A program made the translations under genes and the position numbers. Shown piece by piece: positions 1-6,612 of a stretch of 7,211 bases of DNA (positions within the stretch are counted from its first letter, which is position 1; each line of letters begins with the position of its first letter). The stretch is from contig JAEWHU010000286.1 of NCBI GenBank assembly GCA_023387635.1, positions 1 through 7,211 on the forward strand, read 5' to 3'. This DNA is from Bacillota bacterium. GTDB taxonomy: Bacteria; Bacillota; Clostridia; Lachnospirales; Lachnospiraceae. The notes beneath the pieces were generated by a model. It made no database searches. It was given only the letters and a program-made list of their open reading frames with translations, and was not told the DNA's origin.

Positions 1-34
1 GAAGATATATAAGGTAAGGGAGGTATACTGTAAA

Positions 35-1048
35 GTGAAAGTATTTATGATTGGAGGGACAGGTTTACTTGGTGCAGAAGGAGCAAAAGAATTGATTCGT
101 AGGGGGCATGAGGTATCATCAATAGCACTGCCACAGGTTCCTTATGGTGCTAATTTGCCACCAGAGATGAAATTGAGCTTTTGTAACTACATGGAATTAA
201 CAGATGCAGAAATTAGCGGCCTCATGGAGGGCTGCGAAGGCTTTGTATTTGCAGCTGGAGTAGATGAAAGATTAGAAGGGCCCGCACCAATATATGATAT
301 GTTTTATAAGTACAATGTTAAACCATTGGAGAGACTGTTAAGAATTGCTAAGGAGACAGGGGTCAAACATACTGTTGTACTAGGCTCATATTTTGCATAT
401 TTTAATAGAGTATGGCAAGAACAAAAACTTTATAAAACCCATCCTTATATAAGAAGCCGTGTAGATCAAGCCAATATGGCATTATCCTTTGCAGATGAAA
501 ATATGGATGTATCTGTTTTGGAATTGCCTTATATATTTGGTTCCCAACCAGGACGTAAGCCTGTATGGGTTTTCTTAATAGAGCAGATAAGGAAAATGAA
601 AGGTTTCACCCTCTACCCTAATGGTGGAACAACTATGGTTACAGTCAAACAAGTAGGACAATGTATTGCAGGAGCTCTTGAACGTGGCAAAGGTGGAAAA
701 AATTATCCTGTAGGCTACTTTAATCTCACTTGGAAGGAAATGCTTGAAATAATTCATAAACATATGGGTGTTCCAGACAAGAGGATTGTTACAATACCAA
801 AATTTTTATATAGGCTAGGTATGAAATCTATAATAAATGATTATAAGGAAAAGGGGATAGAGCCAGGGCTTGATCCCATTGGTTTGGTTGAAATAATGAC
901 TAGACAAGCGTTCATCGATAAAAAGACAATTGTAGAAGAGCTGGGTGTAGAAGGGGATGATATTGATAGGGCTATTGGTGAATCAATTAGTCTTTGCATG
1001 GAAGTTCTGGATGGAAAGCAGCAGACAATAAGTATGAAAGGTGAGTGA
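35..1048 (+). CDS. NAD(P)-binding SDR-like epimerase/dehydratase with atypical active site
   Basis: This 337-residue protein appears to be a cytoplasmic extended or atypical short-chain dehydrogenase/reductase. The N-terminus carries the Rossmann dinucleotide fingerprint GGTGLLG (residues 7-13) after a hydrophobic beta strand. Ser118 sits where the catalytic Ser is expected, and Tyr138 is followed by Arg142 where YxxxK would have Lys, so ordinary redox catalysis is uncertain. The length fits the extended SDR class, and residues from about 160 on resemble the substrate-binding lobe. The start is GTG. AGGGAGG at 17-23 lies 11 nt upstream, and the Rossmann strand begins at once, so this start is preferred although the frame stays open to the window edge. 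The stop overlaps the start region of a second SDR gene, so the two are probably co-transcribed. The substrate cannot be told; a sugar, steroid-like or other ketone substrate are all possible. Confidence 0.85.
   Translation: MKVFMIGGTGLLGAEGAKELIRRGHEVSSIALPQVPYGANLPPEMKLSFCNYMELTDAEISGLMEGCEGFVFAAGVDERLEGPAPIYDMFYKYNVKPLERLLRIAKETGVKHTVVLGSYFAYFNRVWQEQKLYKTHPYIRSRVDQANMALSFADENMDVSVLELPYIFGSQPGRKPVWVFLIEQIRKMKGFTLYPNGGTTMVTVKQVGQCIAGALERGKGGKNYPVGYFNLTWKEMLEIIHKHMGVPDKRIVTIPKFLYRLGMKSIINDYKEKGIEPGLDPIGLVEIMTRQAFIDKKTIVEELGVEGDDIDRAIGESISLCMEVLDGKQQTISMKGE
1039..1045 (+). promoter_or_regulatory. Ribosome site deciding the start of the second SDR gene
   Basis: AGGTGAG ends 10 nt before an ATG at 1056. 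A GTG at 1041 is in the same frame but falls inside this site and has no clear ribosome site of its own. The ATG at 1056 is therefore the better start, with the ATG at 1062 as an alternative. The site lies inside the last codons of the preceding gene, which suggests translational coupling. Confidence 0.5.
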
Positions 1049-1055
1049 TTATAGT

Positions 1056-2576
1056 ATGTTAATGTATAAAAAGAAAACAGTTTTTCTTACTGGAGCAACA
1101 GGTAATATGGGTTCTTGTGGTTTAAAAGAGTTGATGAAAGAACCATCAAAATTTAATGTTGTTATTTTAGTAAGACAATCCGCAAAGAATATTGAAATGC
1201 TTAAGCAATATGAAGGTCTTAGCAATATCAAAATTGTCTGGGGGGATTTAAACAACTATAATGATGTTAAGACATGCGTTGAGGGCGTTGATATTATTCT
1301 TCATGTTGCTGCATTTGTATCACCAGAAGCTGATTATCATCCGGAACAAGCTATGAAAGTTAACTATGGCTCAACAGTAAATATTATTAATGCGATAAAG
1401 GAAAGTAAAAACCCTGACAACATTAAGTTTGTTTATATTGGAACGGTTGCACAGACTGGAGATAGAATGCCTCCAATTCATTGGGGGAGGGTAGGAGATC
1501 CTATTAAGCCAAGTGTCCATGATTATTACGCTGTATCAAAAATTGCAGCGGAAAGAGCTGTTATTGAATCTGGACTGAAATATTGGGTTTCTCTAAGACA
1601 GACAGGTATATTCTCTAGGCATATGATAGATATCGATGATGGTATCATGTTCCACAATTGCTTAGACAATGTGCTTGAATATGTGAGTGATCACGACTCT
1701 GGAGTTCTTCTTAAAAATGTTTGTGAGAATCTACCGGAAGACTTCTGGGGGCATATATACAACATTGGCGGAGGTAAAAAGGCAAGAATAGATACATATC
1801 ATATGTATAAAGAGATGTTTGAACTGATGGGACTTACTAAAATAGAGTATGCCCTTGACGCAAATTGGTTTGCCACAAGAAATTTCCATGGACATTACTA
1901 TTTGGATTCGGATAAACTAGAGAACTATTTACACTTTAGAAGCCATGGTAAGGAATATCTTTTTGAGCTTTATAAGAAAGCAAATGCAAAAGCCATAAAG
2001 ACGGCTAAAGTAATTACTAAGTTACCAGGTGGACAAAAGCTTATTGGAAGTGCTGTTAGAAAGCAATTTGAAAAAACTGCAAAGACAGAACATGGTCCAC
2101 TTTACTGGGTAGATAACAACAAACTTGATTACATTGAGCCTTTCTTTATCTCTAAGGAGGCAAGAGATGCTATTTCACCAAGTTTAAAGGAATTTAAGCC
2201 TTATACAGACTATGACAGGGTAGTTCATATTGACCACGGTTATGATGAAACAAAACCTGAGAGCATGCTTAATATTGAAGATTTAAAAAAAGCAGCAGAA
2301 TTCCGTGGGGGTAAATTAATGTCAGACGATATGACCATGGGCGATATGAGGACGAAACTCAGCTTCAAGTGTGCTTTCGGGCATTCCTTTGTTGCAAGTC
2401 CAAGACTTGTATTAGAAGGAGGACATTGGTGTCCTCAGTGTGAGCGTGAAAGCTGGAACTACCATGAAGTTGCAAAAAGAAGTAAGTTTTTTGCTCAAGT
2501 ATGGTATCCACTACATACCCAAAATGAACCAAGCAAGGTTTATCCAAAGAAGGTAAATGAACTTGAGCATTTATGA
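1056..2576 (+). CDS. Extended SDR (NAD-dependent epimerase/dehydratase family) with C-terminal zinc-finger-like module
   Basis: This is about 506 residues from the ATG at 1056, or 511 from the GTG at 1041; residue numbers here use the 511 count. Residues 12-310 form an extended SDR. It has the fingerprint GATGNMG (18-24), an acidic-strand region around GDL (68-70), the LHVAA strand (88-92) and the catalytic pair Tyr163/Lys167 within DYYAVSK. It should be an NAD(P)-dependent oxidoreductase, epimerase or dehydratase in the cytoplasm. About 200 residues follow that normal SDRs lack. They end in Cys444-x3-His448-x15-Cys464-x2-Cys467, in a context (GHSF, then GGHWCPQC) like treble-clef or zinc-ribbon modules. 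The gene follows another SDR gene with its start region overlapped and precedes a strong terminator, so the pair forms a two-gene operon end. The substrate is unknown. The SDR call is secure; zinc binding is inferred from spacing. Confidence 0.87.
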   Translation: MLMYKKKTVFLTGATGNMGSCGLKELMKEPSKFNVVILVRQSAKNIEMLKQYEGLSNIKIVWGDLNNYNDVKTCVEGVDIILHVAAFVSPEADYHPEQAMKVNYGSTVNIINAIKESKNPDNIKFVYIGTVAQTGDRMPPIHWGRVGDPIKPSVHDYYAVSKIAAERAVIESGLKYWVSLRQTGIFSRHMIDIDDGIMFHNCLDNVLEYVSDHDSGVLLKNVCENLPEDFWGHIYNIGGGKKARIDTYHMYKEMFELMGLTKIEYALDANWFATRNFHGHYYLDSDKLENYLHFRSHGKEYLFELYKKANAKAIKTAKVITKLPGGQKLIGSAVRKQFEKTAKTEHGPLYWVDNNKLDYIEPFFISKEARDAISPSLKEFKPYTDYDRVVHIDHGYDETKPESMLNIEDLKKAAEFRGGKLMSDDMTMGDMRTKLSFKCAFGHSFVASPRLVLEGGHWCPQCERESWNYHEVAKRSKFFAQVWYPLHTQNEPSKVYPKKVNELEHL

Positions 2577-2594
2577 ATTGATAATGTGAAAGTT

Positions 2595-2662
2595 AAGAGT
2601 TTCCAAAGACTGTATTTCTATTGCTAGACGGCAATAAGGGATAGGTCTTTGGAAACTTTTTT
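2595..2662 (+). terminator. Long structured intrinsic terminator after the SDR genes
   Basis: A perfect 12-bp inverted repeat pairs GTTTCCAAAGAC (2599-2610) with GTCTTTGGAAAC (2645-2656), and six T residues follow at 2657-2662. Outer bases 2595-2598 can also pair with the T run. The 34-nt interior is not free loop: TATTGC (2619-2624) pairs with GCAATA (2631-2636), and a weak middle helix is possible between 2613-2618 and 2638-2643. The whole element can fold as one long interrupted hairpin. The T run is only on the + side, so it should end the SDR transcript. Confidence 0.8.
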
Positions 2663-2684
2663 GTAGTTTGGTTTTACAGCTCCA

Positions 2685-2712
2685 TTAACAATTCTGAAAC
2701 AATTTTCTAACA
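2685..2712 (+). promoter_or_regulatory. Candidate response-regulator operator: three hexamers at 11-bp period
   Basis: TTAACA (2685-2690), GAAACA (2696-2701) and CTAACA (2707-2712) repeat with an exact 11-bp period, and each is followed by A. Tandem half-sites one helical turn apart are the usual target layout of OmpR/PhoB-family regulators, and such a regulator is encoded two genes downstream. A possible -10 (TAGAAT, 2733-2738) lies 20 nt after the last repeat, but no clear -35 is seen. Autoregulation of the operon is an inference. Confidence 0.4.
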
Positions 2713-2778
2713 AAGTACAAATAAAATATGTGTAGAATCTATTAAATATGTTATTATAGATTACAGTGGAGTGTACAC

Positions 2779-3480
2779 ATGAAAGATAAAAAGCATAAAA
2801 AAGTAATTCAATATACGAAAGATACAAGCGTTCTATTTACCAAACAGTATGACAGTAAAATGAGCCGTTCACTGCATATTACTAGTGCAGCAGCAACGGC
2901 AAGTACATTTATTGCTATAGGTAAGCTTATTATGGGAATCTTATCTTTGTCATTTTTTGCATGTGCAAATGCATTTTATACATTTGGAATGGTAACAGCA
3001 AAATGTATTGCGTTAATAGGTATTAAAAAAGCACAGGATAAAAATCAACAATATAAATATTATTTATGTGCTGGTACTGTATTAATACTTTCTAGCTTAC
3101 TATATATTATTTATTCCATACGATTGTTTTTTAGCCCAATTTCAAGTACATACCATATGTATATAGCAATAGGAATTGCCACAGTGACATTTACAGAAAT
3201 AGGATTGAATATTAGAGGGGTAATTGTAACAAGACATAACCACACATTGTTAATTCATGCCATAAAGATGGTTAATATGTCAGCTTCTCTAATTTCCCTT
3301 GTTATAACACAGACGGCATTATTGTCATTTACAAATATAGATACAGATCCCCTAGAAATTTCTAACGCAAATGGTGTGATAGGAATATTAATGGGTTCAG
3401 TAGCTACTTTAGTAGGAATCTATATGTTTTGTAGGGTAAAAAAGCTGAAAAAGCAGGATGAATTATTAATAGTAGATTAG
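2779..3480 (+). CDS. Six-helix integral membrane protein, CDF-transporter-like but lacking metal ligands
   Basis: I do not recognise a named family for this 233-residue protein. After a basic N-terminus (1-33) there are about six hydrophobic segments: residues 34-56, 60-83, 95-118, 126-147, 157-184 and 197-219. A short basic tail ends at 233. The pattern resembles the membrane domain of cation diffusion facilitators: KLIMGILS ending helix 1, ANAFYTFGM opening helix 2 and a DPL before helix 6. In that alignment, made by eye, the expected metal ligands are replaced: Tyr67/Met71 in helix 2 and Ile162/Asn166 in helix 5. The C-terminal cytoplasmic metal domain of usual CDFs is also absent. It may be a non-transporting relative, or the likeness may be general. 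The ATG has GTGGAG 7-8 nt upstream. It is the first gene of the signalling unit, 81 bp before the response regulator with no terminator between. The membrane call is firm; the CDF link is weak. Confidence 0.75.
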   Translation: MKDKKHKKVIQYTKDTSVLFTKQYDSKMSRSLHITSAAATASTFIAIGKLIMGILSLSFFACANAFYTFGMVTAKCIALIGIKKAQDKNQQYKYYLCAGTVLILSSLLYIIYSIRLFFSPISSTYHMYIAIGIATVTFTEIGLNIRGVIVTRHNHTLLIHAIKMVNMSASLISLVITQTALLSFTNIDTDPLEISNANGVIGILMGSVATLVGIYMFCRVKKLKKQDELLIVD

Positions 3481-3546
3481 TTTAAAAGATAAGCGAATGT
3501 CTTGAAGGATACAAGATGGAAAGCGTTATGTAAAAGAATATGTATA

Positions 3547-3554
3547 GAAGGAGG
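3547..3554 (+). promoter_or_regulatory. Strong ribosome site fixing the response regulator start
   Basis: GAAGGAGG lies 7 nt before the ATG at 3562. The same frame is open back to a TTG at 3502, but that start would add 20 residues ahead of the receiver domain's first beta strand and has no good ribosome site. The ATG at 3562 is therefore chosen. Confidence 0.8.
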
Positions 3555-3561
3555 AAAAATA

Positions 3562-4233
3562 ATGGTTAACATATTAGTAGTGGAAGACGATGCAGAATTA
3601 AACAGAATCGTCTGTACTTATTTAAACGATAGTGGATTTCATGCCAAAGGTTGTCTGAATGCCAATGATGCATATGACGAAATGTATAACAATATGTACG
3701 AACTTATAGTTTCTGATATTATGATGCCAGGAATCGATGGATTTGAGTTTGCGAGGACAGTACGTAAGGTAAACAAAACAATTCCGATTTTATTTATGTC
3801 GGCAAAGGATGATCTAACATCCAAACAGAGGGGATTTCAGCTTGGAATTGATGATTATATGGTAAAACCCATTGAACTAGATGAGTTACGACTTAGAGTA
3901 AGGGCTCTACTGCGCAGGGCAAATATTGAAATGGAGAGAAAATTAGTCATAGGAAATCTAACCATGGATGCAGATGCCATGAGTGTCACAATTAATGATG
4001 AGGAAATACCTGTTACTACAAGAGAATTCAATATTTTATATAAGCTACTTTCTTATCCGAAAAAAACATTTTCAAGGGCACAGTTAATGGATGAATTCTG
4101 GGGCATTGACACAGAAACTAGTCTACGAGCAGTGGATGTATATGTAACAAAATTGAGGGATAAGTTCCAAGAGTGTGATCAATTTAAAATAGTAACAGTA
4201 AGAGGAATTGGATACAAGGCGGTGTTGTCATGA
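3562..4233 (+). CDS. OmpR/PhoB-family two-component response regulator
   Basis: This is a 223-residue cytoplasmic DNA-binding regulator of normal family length. Residues 1-115 are a receiver domain: acidic pocket Glu8-Asp9-Asp10, phospho-acceptor Asp52 in SDIMMPG, switch residue Ser80 and the conserved Lys102 of VKP. Residues 128-222 are a winged-helix effector domain with TTREFNIL (152-159), the recognition helix in RAVDVYVTKLRDKF (189-202) and the wing motif VRGIGYK (213-219). All catalytic receiver residues are present, so it should be phosphorylated by the kinase encoded next, whose start codon overlaps this gene's stop (ATGA). Likely targets are its own operon and possibly the downstream two-helix paralogue, because 11-bp-spaced hexamers lie before both. 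The regulon is inferred. The domain call is secure, but the signal cannot be read from the regulator. Confidence 0.95.
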   Translation: MVNILVVEDDAELNRIVCTYLNDSGFHAKGCLNANDAYDEMYNNMYELIVSDIMMPGIDGFEFARTVRKVNKTIPILFMSAKDDLTSKQRGFQLGIDDYMVKPIELDELRLRVRALLRRANIEMERKLVIGNLTMDADAMSVTINDEEIPVTTREFNILYKLLSYPKKTFSRAQLMDEFWGIDTETSLRAVDVYVTKLRDKFQECDQFKIVTVRGIGYKAVLS

Positions 4234-5342
4234 TAAAAGATGACAATTTGGATCTGAAAAGAAGAAATTATTTGAATGTGATAATGATTTTTATTCCATC
4301 ATTTCTGTTTTTTGGTTTTATTACTACTGCTCAGTTCTTCATTTTGGGAGAATACATAGATTATAGAAATATAGCAACGACTCATATTATTCTGATTTTT
4401 GTATTCTGGTTTCTGTGTTCATCTATTTTAACCTATGTCATATCATATCAGCTCCATCATCGTTATGAAAAACCGATGCAGGCTTTTGCAAAAGCAACAA
4501 ACCAAGTAGCAAATGGCGATTTTTCCGTCTATGTGTCACCAATTCATTCGTCTGATAAAATGGATTATCTGGATTATATGTTTTTGGATTTTAATAAGAT
4601 GGTAGAGGAACTTGGTAGCATTGAAACATTGAAAACGGATTTTGTATCAAATGTGTCTCATGAGATTAAAACCCCTATTGCAGTGATACAAAATTATGCG
4701 GAATATTTGCAGCAGAAATCTATCACTGAAAATCAAAGAAGGGAATATGCAAAAGCAATAGAAGATGCTTCTAAACGTTTAGCTAATTTAATTACTAATA
4801 TTTTAAAGTTGAATAAACTTGAAAATCAGAAGATACAACCAGAAGTCTTTGAATATGATATTTGCAGACAGCTATGTGATTGTGCAATTCAATACGAAGA
4901 ACTATGGGAAAAGAAAAATATAGAGTTTGAGGCAGACATTGAGGACAAGGCAATGATATGTGCTGATGAAAGCCTTATGGAATTAGTCTGGAACAATCTA
5001 TTATCCAATGCTATTAAGTTTACGGATATTGGTGGGACTGTAACTTTACAACAGACATCTACGAAAGAGCATGTAATAGTGTCTGTTACTGATACAGGAT
5101 GTGGTATGAGCGAAGAAAGTATGAAACATATTTATGATAAATTTTACCAAGGGGATACATCTCATTCAAAAGAAGGAAATGGACTGGGGCTAGCCTTAAC
5201 TTTACGTGTGCTGGAATTACAAGATAGTACAATTAGTGTGAGCAGCACCCTTGGAAAAGGAACTACATTTACAGTTACCATACCTGTTTCTATTGCAGAA
5301 AATATGGAGTATGATGGAAAATATGAGGAGATCTGTATATGA
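4230..5342 (+). CDS. Membrane sensor histidine kinase with minimal extracellular loop
   Basis: This 370-residue kinase pairs with the preceding response regulator. Two membrane helices (about 14-38 and 52-74) are separated by only about a dozen residues, so it has almost no extracellular sensor. A HAMP-like linker (about 74-130) follows. The dimerisation/phosphotransfer domain has the phospho-acceptor His144 in SNVSHEIKTPIA. The ATPase domain has the N box WNNLLSNAIKF (254-264), the G1 box DTGCGM (288-293), an F-box Phe305 and the G2 box GNGLGLAL (316-323). All catalytic motifs are intact. This layout matches intramembrane-sensing kinases, which often detect envelope stress or antimicrobial peptides together with a membrane partner. 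Its start overlaps the regulator gene by 4 bp, and its stop overlaps the following two-helix protein gene by 4 bp. Kinase function is secure; the sensing mode and signal are inference. Confidence 0.95.
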   Translation: MIKDDNLDLKRRNYLNVIMIFIPSFLFFGFITTAQFFILGEYIDYRNIATTHIILIFVFWFLCSSILTYVISYQLHHRYEKPMQAFAKATNQVANGDFSVYVSPIHSSDKMDYLDYMFLDFNKMVEELGSIETLKTDFVSNVSHEIKTPIAVIQNYAEYLQQKSITENQRREYAKAIEDASKRLANLITNILKLNKLENQKIQPEVFEYDICRQLCDCAIQYEELWEKKNIEFEADIEDKAMICADESLMELVWNNLLSNAIKFTDIGGTVTLQQTSTKEHVIVSVTDTGCGMSEESMKHIYDKFYQGDTSHSKEGNGLGLALTLRVLELQDSTISVSSTLGKGTTFTVTIPVSIAENMEYDGKYEEICI

Positions 5343-5893
5343 GTGAAGTAATTAAGACTAAACATAACTTTGTGGGATATGAATATAAGGAAGTAATTAC
5401 AAATCCAGGGAAAATTTCTTTTCTAATGGATGCTTATAAGAATTTTGGTTGGGTAGTGGATGAAAATCTTAGTCATAATATATCAGGTAATATTCCAAAT
5501 CCACATGCTAATGTAGTTCTTAGGTTAAAAAGAGACCGCAAGATTATGAATAAAATGGAACTTACGAGACTGCAAAGAAATTTTGAATTCTGTATAAAAG
5601 AAATAGATAAGCTAGAAAAATCGAAGACTTCAGAAGCTACTATGTATGCACTTATTGTAGGTATTATTGGGACAGCATTTATGGCAGGCTCTGTATTTGC
5701 AGTAACGGCATCGCCACCAATGATTGCATTATGTATCATTCTCGCAGTACCAGGCTTTGCAGGTTGGATATTACCTTGCTTTATATATAAAAATGTTATA
5801 AAGAAAAGGACTGAAAAAGTCACTCCATTAATTGAAGAAAAACAGGATGAAGTATATAAGATTTGTGAAAAGGGCAATAAGCTATTGCATTAG
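5339..5893 (+). CDS. Two-helix membrane protein, translationally coupled to the kinase (paralogue A)
   Basis: This is a 184-residue protein of a family I cannot name. A soluble N-terminal part (1-98) contains YEYKEV (14-19), KNFGW (34-38), a basic stretch KRDRKIMNK (64-72) and a probable coiled-coil or amphipathic helix (75-97). Two membrane helices follow at about 101-123, which includes GTAFMAGSVFAVT, and 128-150. A charged tail (152-184) ends in the motif shape ICEKxNxLL. Both ends probably face the cytoplasm. Start and kinase stop share ATGA, with GAGGAG 8 nt upstream, so its output is tied to the kinase. It could be an accessory sensor, a kinase modulator or the effector. A diverged copy lies 190 bp downstream with the same order of parts. 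Existence and topology are well supported; the function is unknown. Confidence 0.85.
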   Translation: MSEVIKTKHNFVGYEYKEVITNPGKISFLMDAYKNFGWVVDENLSHNISGNIPNPHANVVLRLKRDRKIMNKMELTRLQRNFEFCIKEIDKLEKSKTSEATMYALIVGIIGTAFMAGSVFAVTASPPMIALCIILAVPGFAGWILPCFIYKNVIKKRTEKVTPLIEEKQDEVYKICEKGNKLLH

Positions 5894-5912
5894 TAGGAAT
5901 GTAAATCTCATT

Positions 5913-5960
5913 AAAAAAGGATATATAACCAGATAATATTTGGTTATATATCCTTTTTTT
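5913..5960 (+). terminator. Strong intrinsic terminator closing the two-component operon
   Basis: A perfect 19-bp arm AAAAAAGGATATATAACCA (5913-5931) pairs with 5941-5959 across a 9-nt loop, and the right arm ends in a run of seven T. The A run on the left arm means it could also work for transcripts from the opposite strand, but no minus-strand gene is nearby. It separates the operon from the next gene. Confidence 0.92.
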
Positions 5961-5991
5961 GTTCTAGAAAAACATTAAAATTAATAATACA

Positions 5992-6037
5992 AAAACACTT
6001 TACCAACATTACTTAAATGAAAGACTAGTAATATAAC
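5992..6037 (+). promoter_or_regulatory. Candidate regulated promoter before paralogue B
   Basis: AAAACA (5992-5997) and CCAACA (6003-6008) are one 11-bp turn apart. TTAATA (5981-5986) lies one turn further upstream as a weak match. A -10-like TAATAT or TATAAC lies at 6029-6037, about 45-50 nt before the start codon, and no good -35 is seen. A promoter is needed here because a terminator precedes the gene. Its control by the encoded regulator is a guess based on repeat spacing. Confidence 0.35.
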
Positions 6038-6081
6038 ACTATCAAATGAATCAATAAAAAATATTAAATGGAGGCGTTGAT

Positions 6082-6612
6082 ATGAGCGAGACAACAAATA
6101 AGGGAAATAATTTTATGGCATATGAGTACAAGGATGTTACTGTTAAGAAAACTATGCAAGCAGTTTATGCGGATAGTTACGAGAATTTTGGATGGACTCT
6201 TGAAGGAACTAGTGATCCAGTTGGTAAAATTGATTCTATTACAATGAAGTATAAGCGGGACAGAAAAATCCGTAATAAAGCAGAGATAACTAGGCTTCAG
6301 AGACAGTTTGATGCATGCGTGGCAGAGGTTCTTAGACTTGAGAGTTCTAAGAAGATAAAGGCAGCAGCAGTGGCATATGTGGTTGGAGTAATAGGTACAG
6401 CATTTATGGCAGGTTCTGTATTTGCAGTAACAACTGGGAATGTGGGTGCATGTGTTGTCTTGTCAATACCAGCATTTATTGGCTGGATTATACCTTATTT
6501 ATTATTTAGAAGTATAAGTGGAAAGAAAACATTACAGGTGAATCCGCTTATTGAACAGAAATATGATGAACTTTACACTATATGTGAAAAAGCAAATAGA
6601 TTGTTAAATTAA
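6082..6612 (+). CDS. Two-helix membrane protein, separately promoted copy (paralogue B)
   Basis: This 176-residue protein is a clear paralogue of the one encoded at 5339-5893. The shared parts occur in the same order: YEYKDV (14-19), ENFGW (34-38), KRDRKIRNK (58-66), TRLQRQF (70-76), a membrane helix holding GTAFMAGSVFAVT (105-117), a second helix at about 120-143, NPLIEQK (154-160) and ICEKANRLL (167-175). The main difference is a shorter linker after residue 40. The soluble N-terminal part again ends in an amphipathic or coiled-coil stretch (70-92). The start is ATG with TGGAGG about 7 nt upstream. Unlike its sister it is not in the kinase operon but follows a terminator and has its own upstream region. 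It may be a regulon member or a duplicate that has taken a separate role. No function can be assigned from the sequence. Confidence 0.85.
   Translation: MSETTNKGNNFMAYEYKDVTVKKTMQAVYADSYENFGWTLEGTSDPVGKIDSITMKYKRDRKIRNKAEITRLQRQFDACVAEVLRLESSKKIKAAAVAYVVGVIGTAFMAGSVFAVTTGNVGACVVLSIPAFIGWIIPYLLFRSISGKKTLQVNPLIEQKYDELYTICEKANRLLN

Noticed and set aside
2624..2827. 67-codon minus-strand frame across the intergenic region
   Set aside because: It overlaps the terminator, the upstream region and the start of the membrane protein gene. Composition is low-complexity and there is no supporting ribosome site.
3502..3561. TTG start giving a 20-residue extension of the response regulator
   Set aside because: The strong GAAGGAGG before the ATG at 3562 and the normal receiver start MVNILVVEDD make the shorter form far more likely.
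3481..3561. Separate promoter for the response regulator gene (TTGAAG at 3503)
   Set aside because: The hexamer 17 nt downstream (TTATGT) is a poor -10 and no terminator precedes it. Read-through from the membrane protein gene is the simpler view.
5473..5877. 134-codon open frame on the minus strand
   Set aside because: It lies wholly inside paralogue A, whose + strand protein has a conserved sister copy. There is no ribosome site or recognisable domain, so it is a shadow frame.
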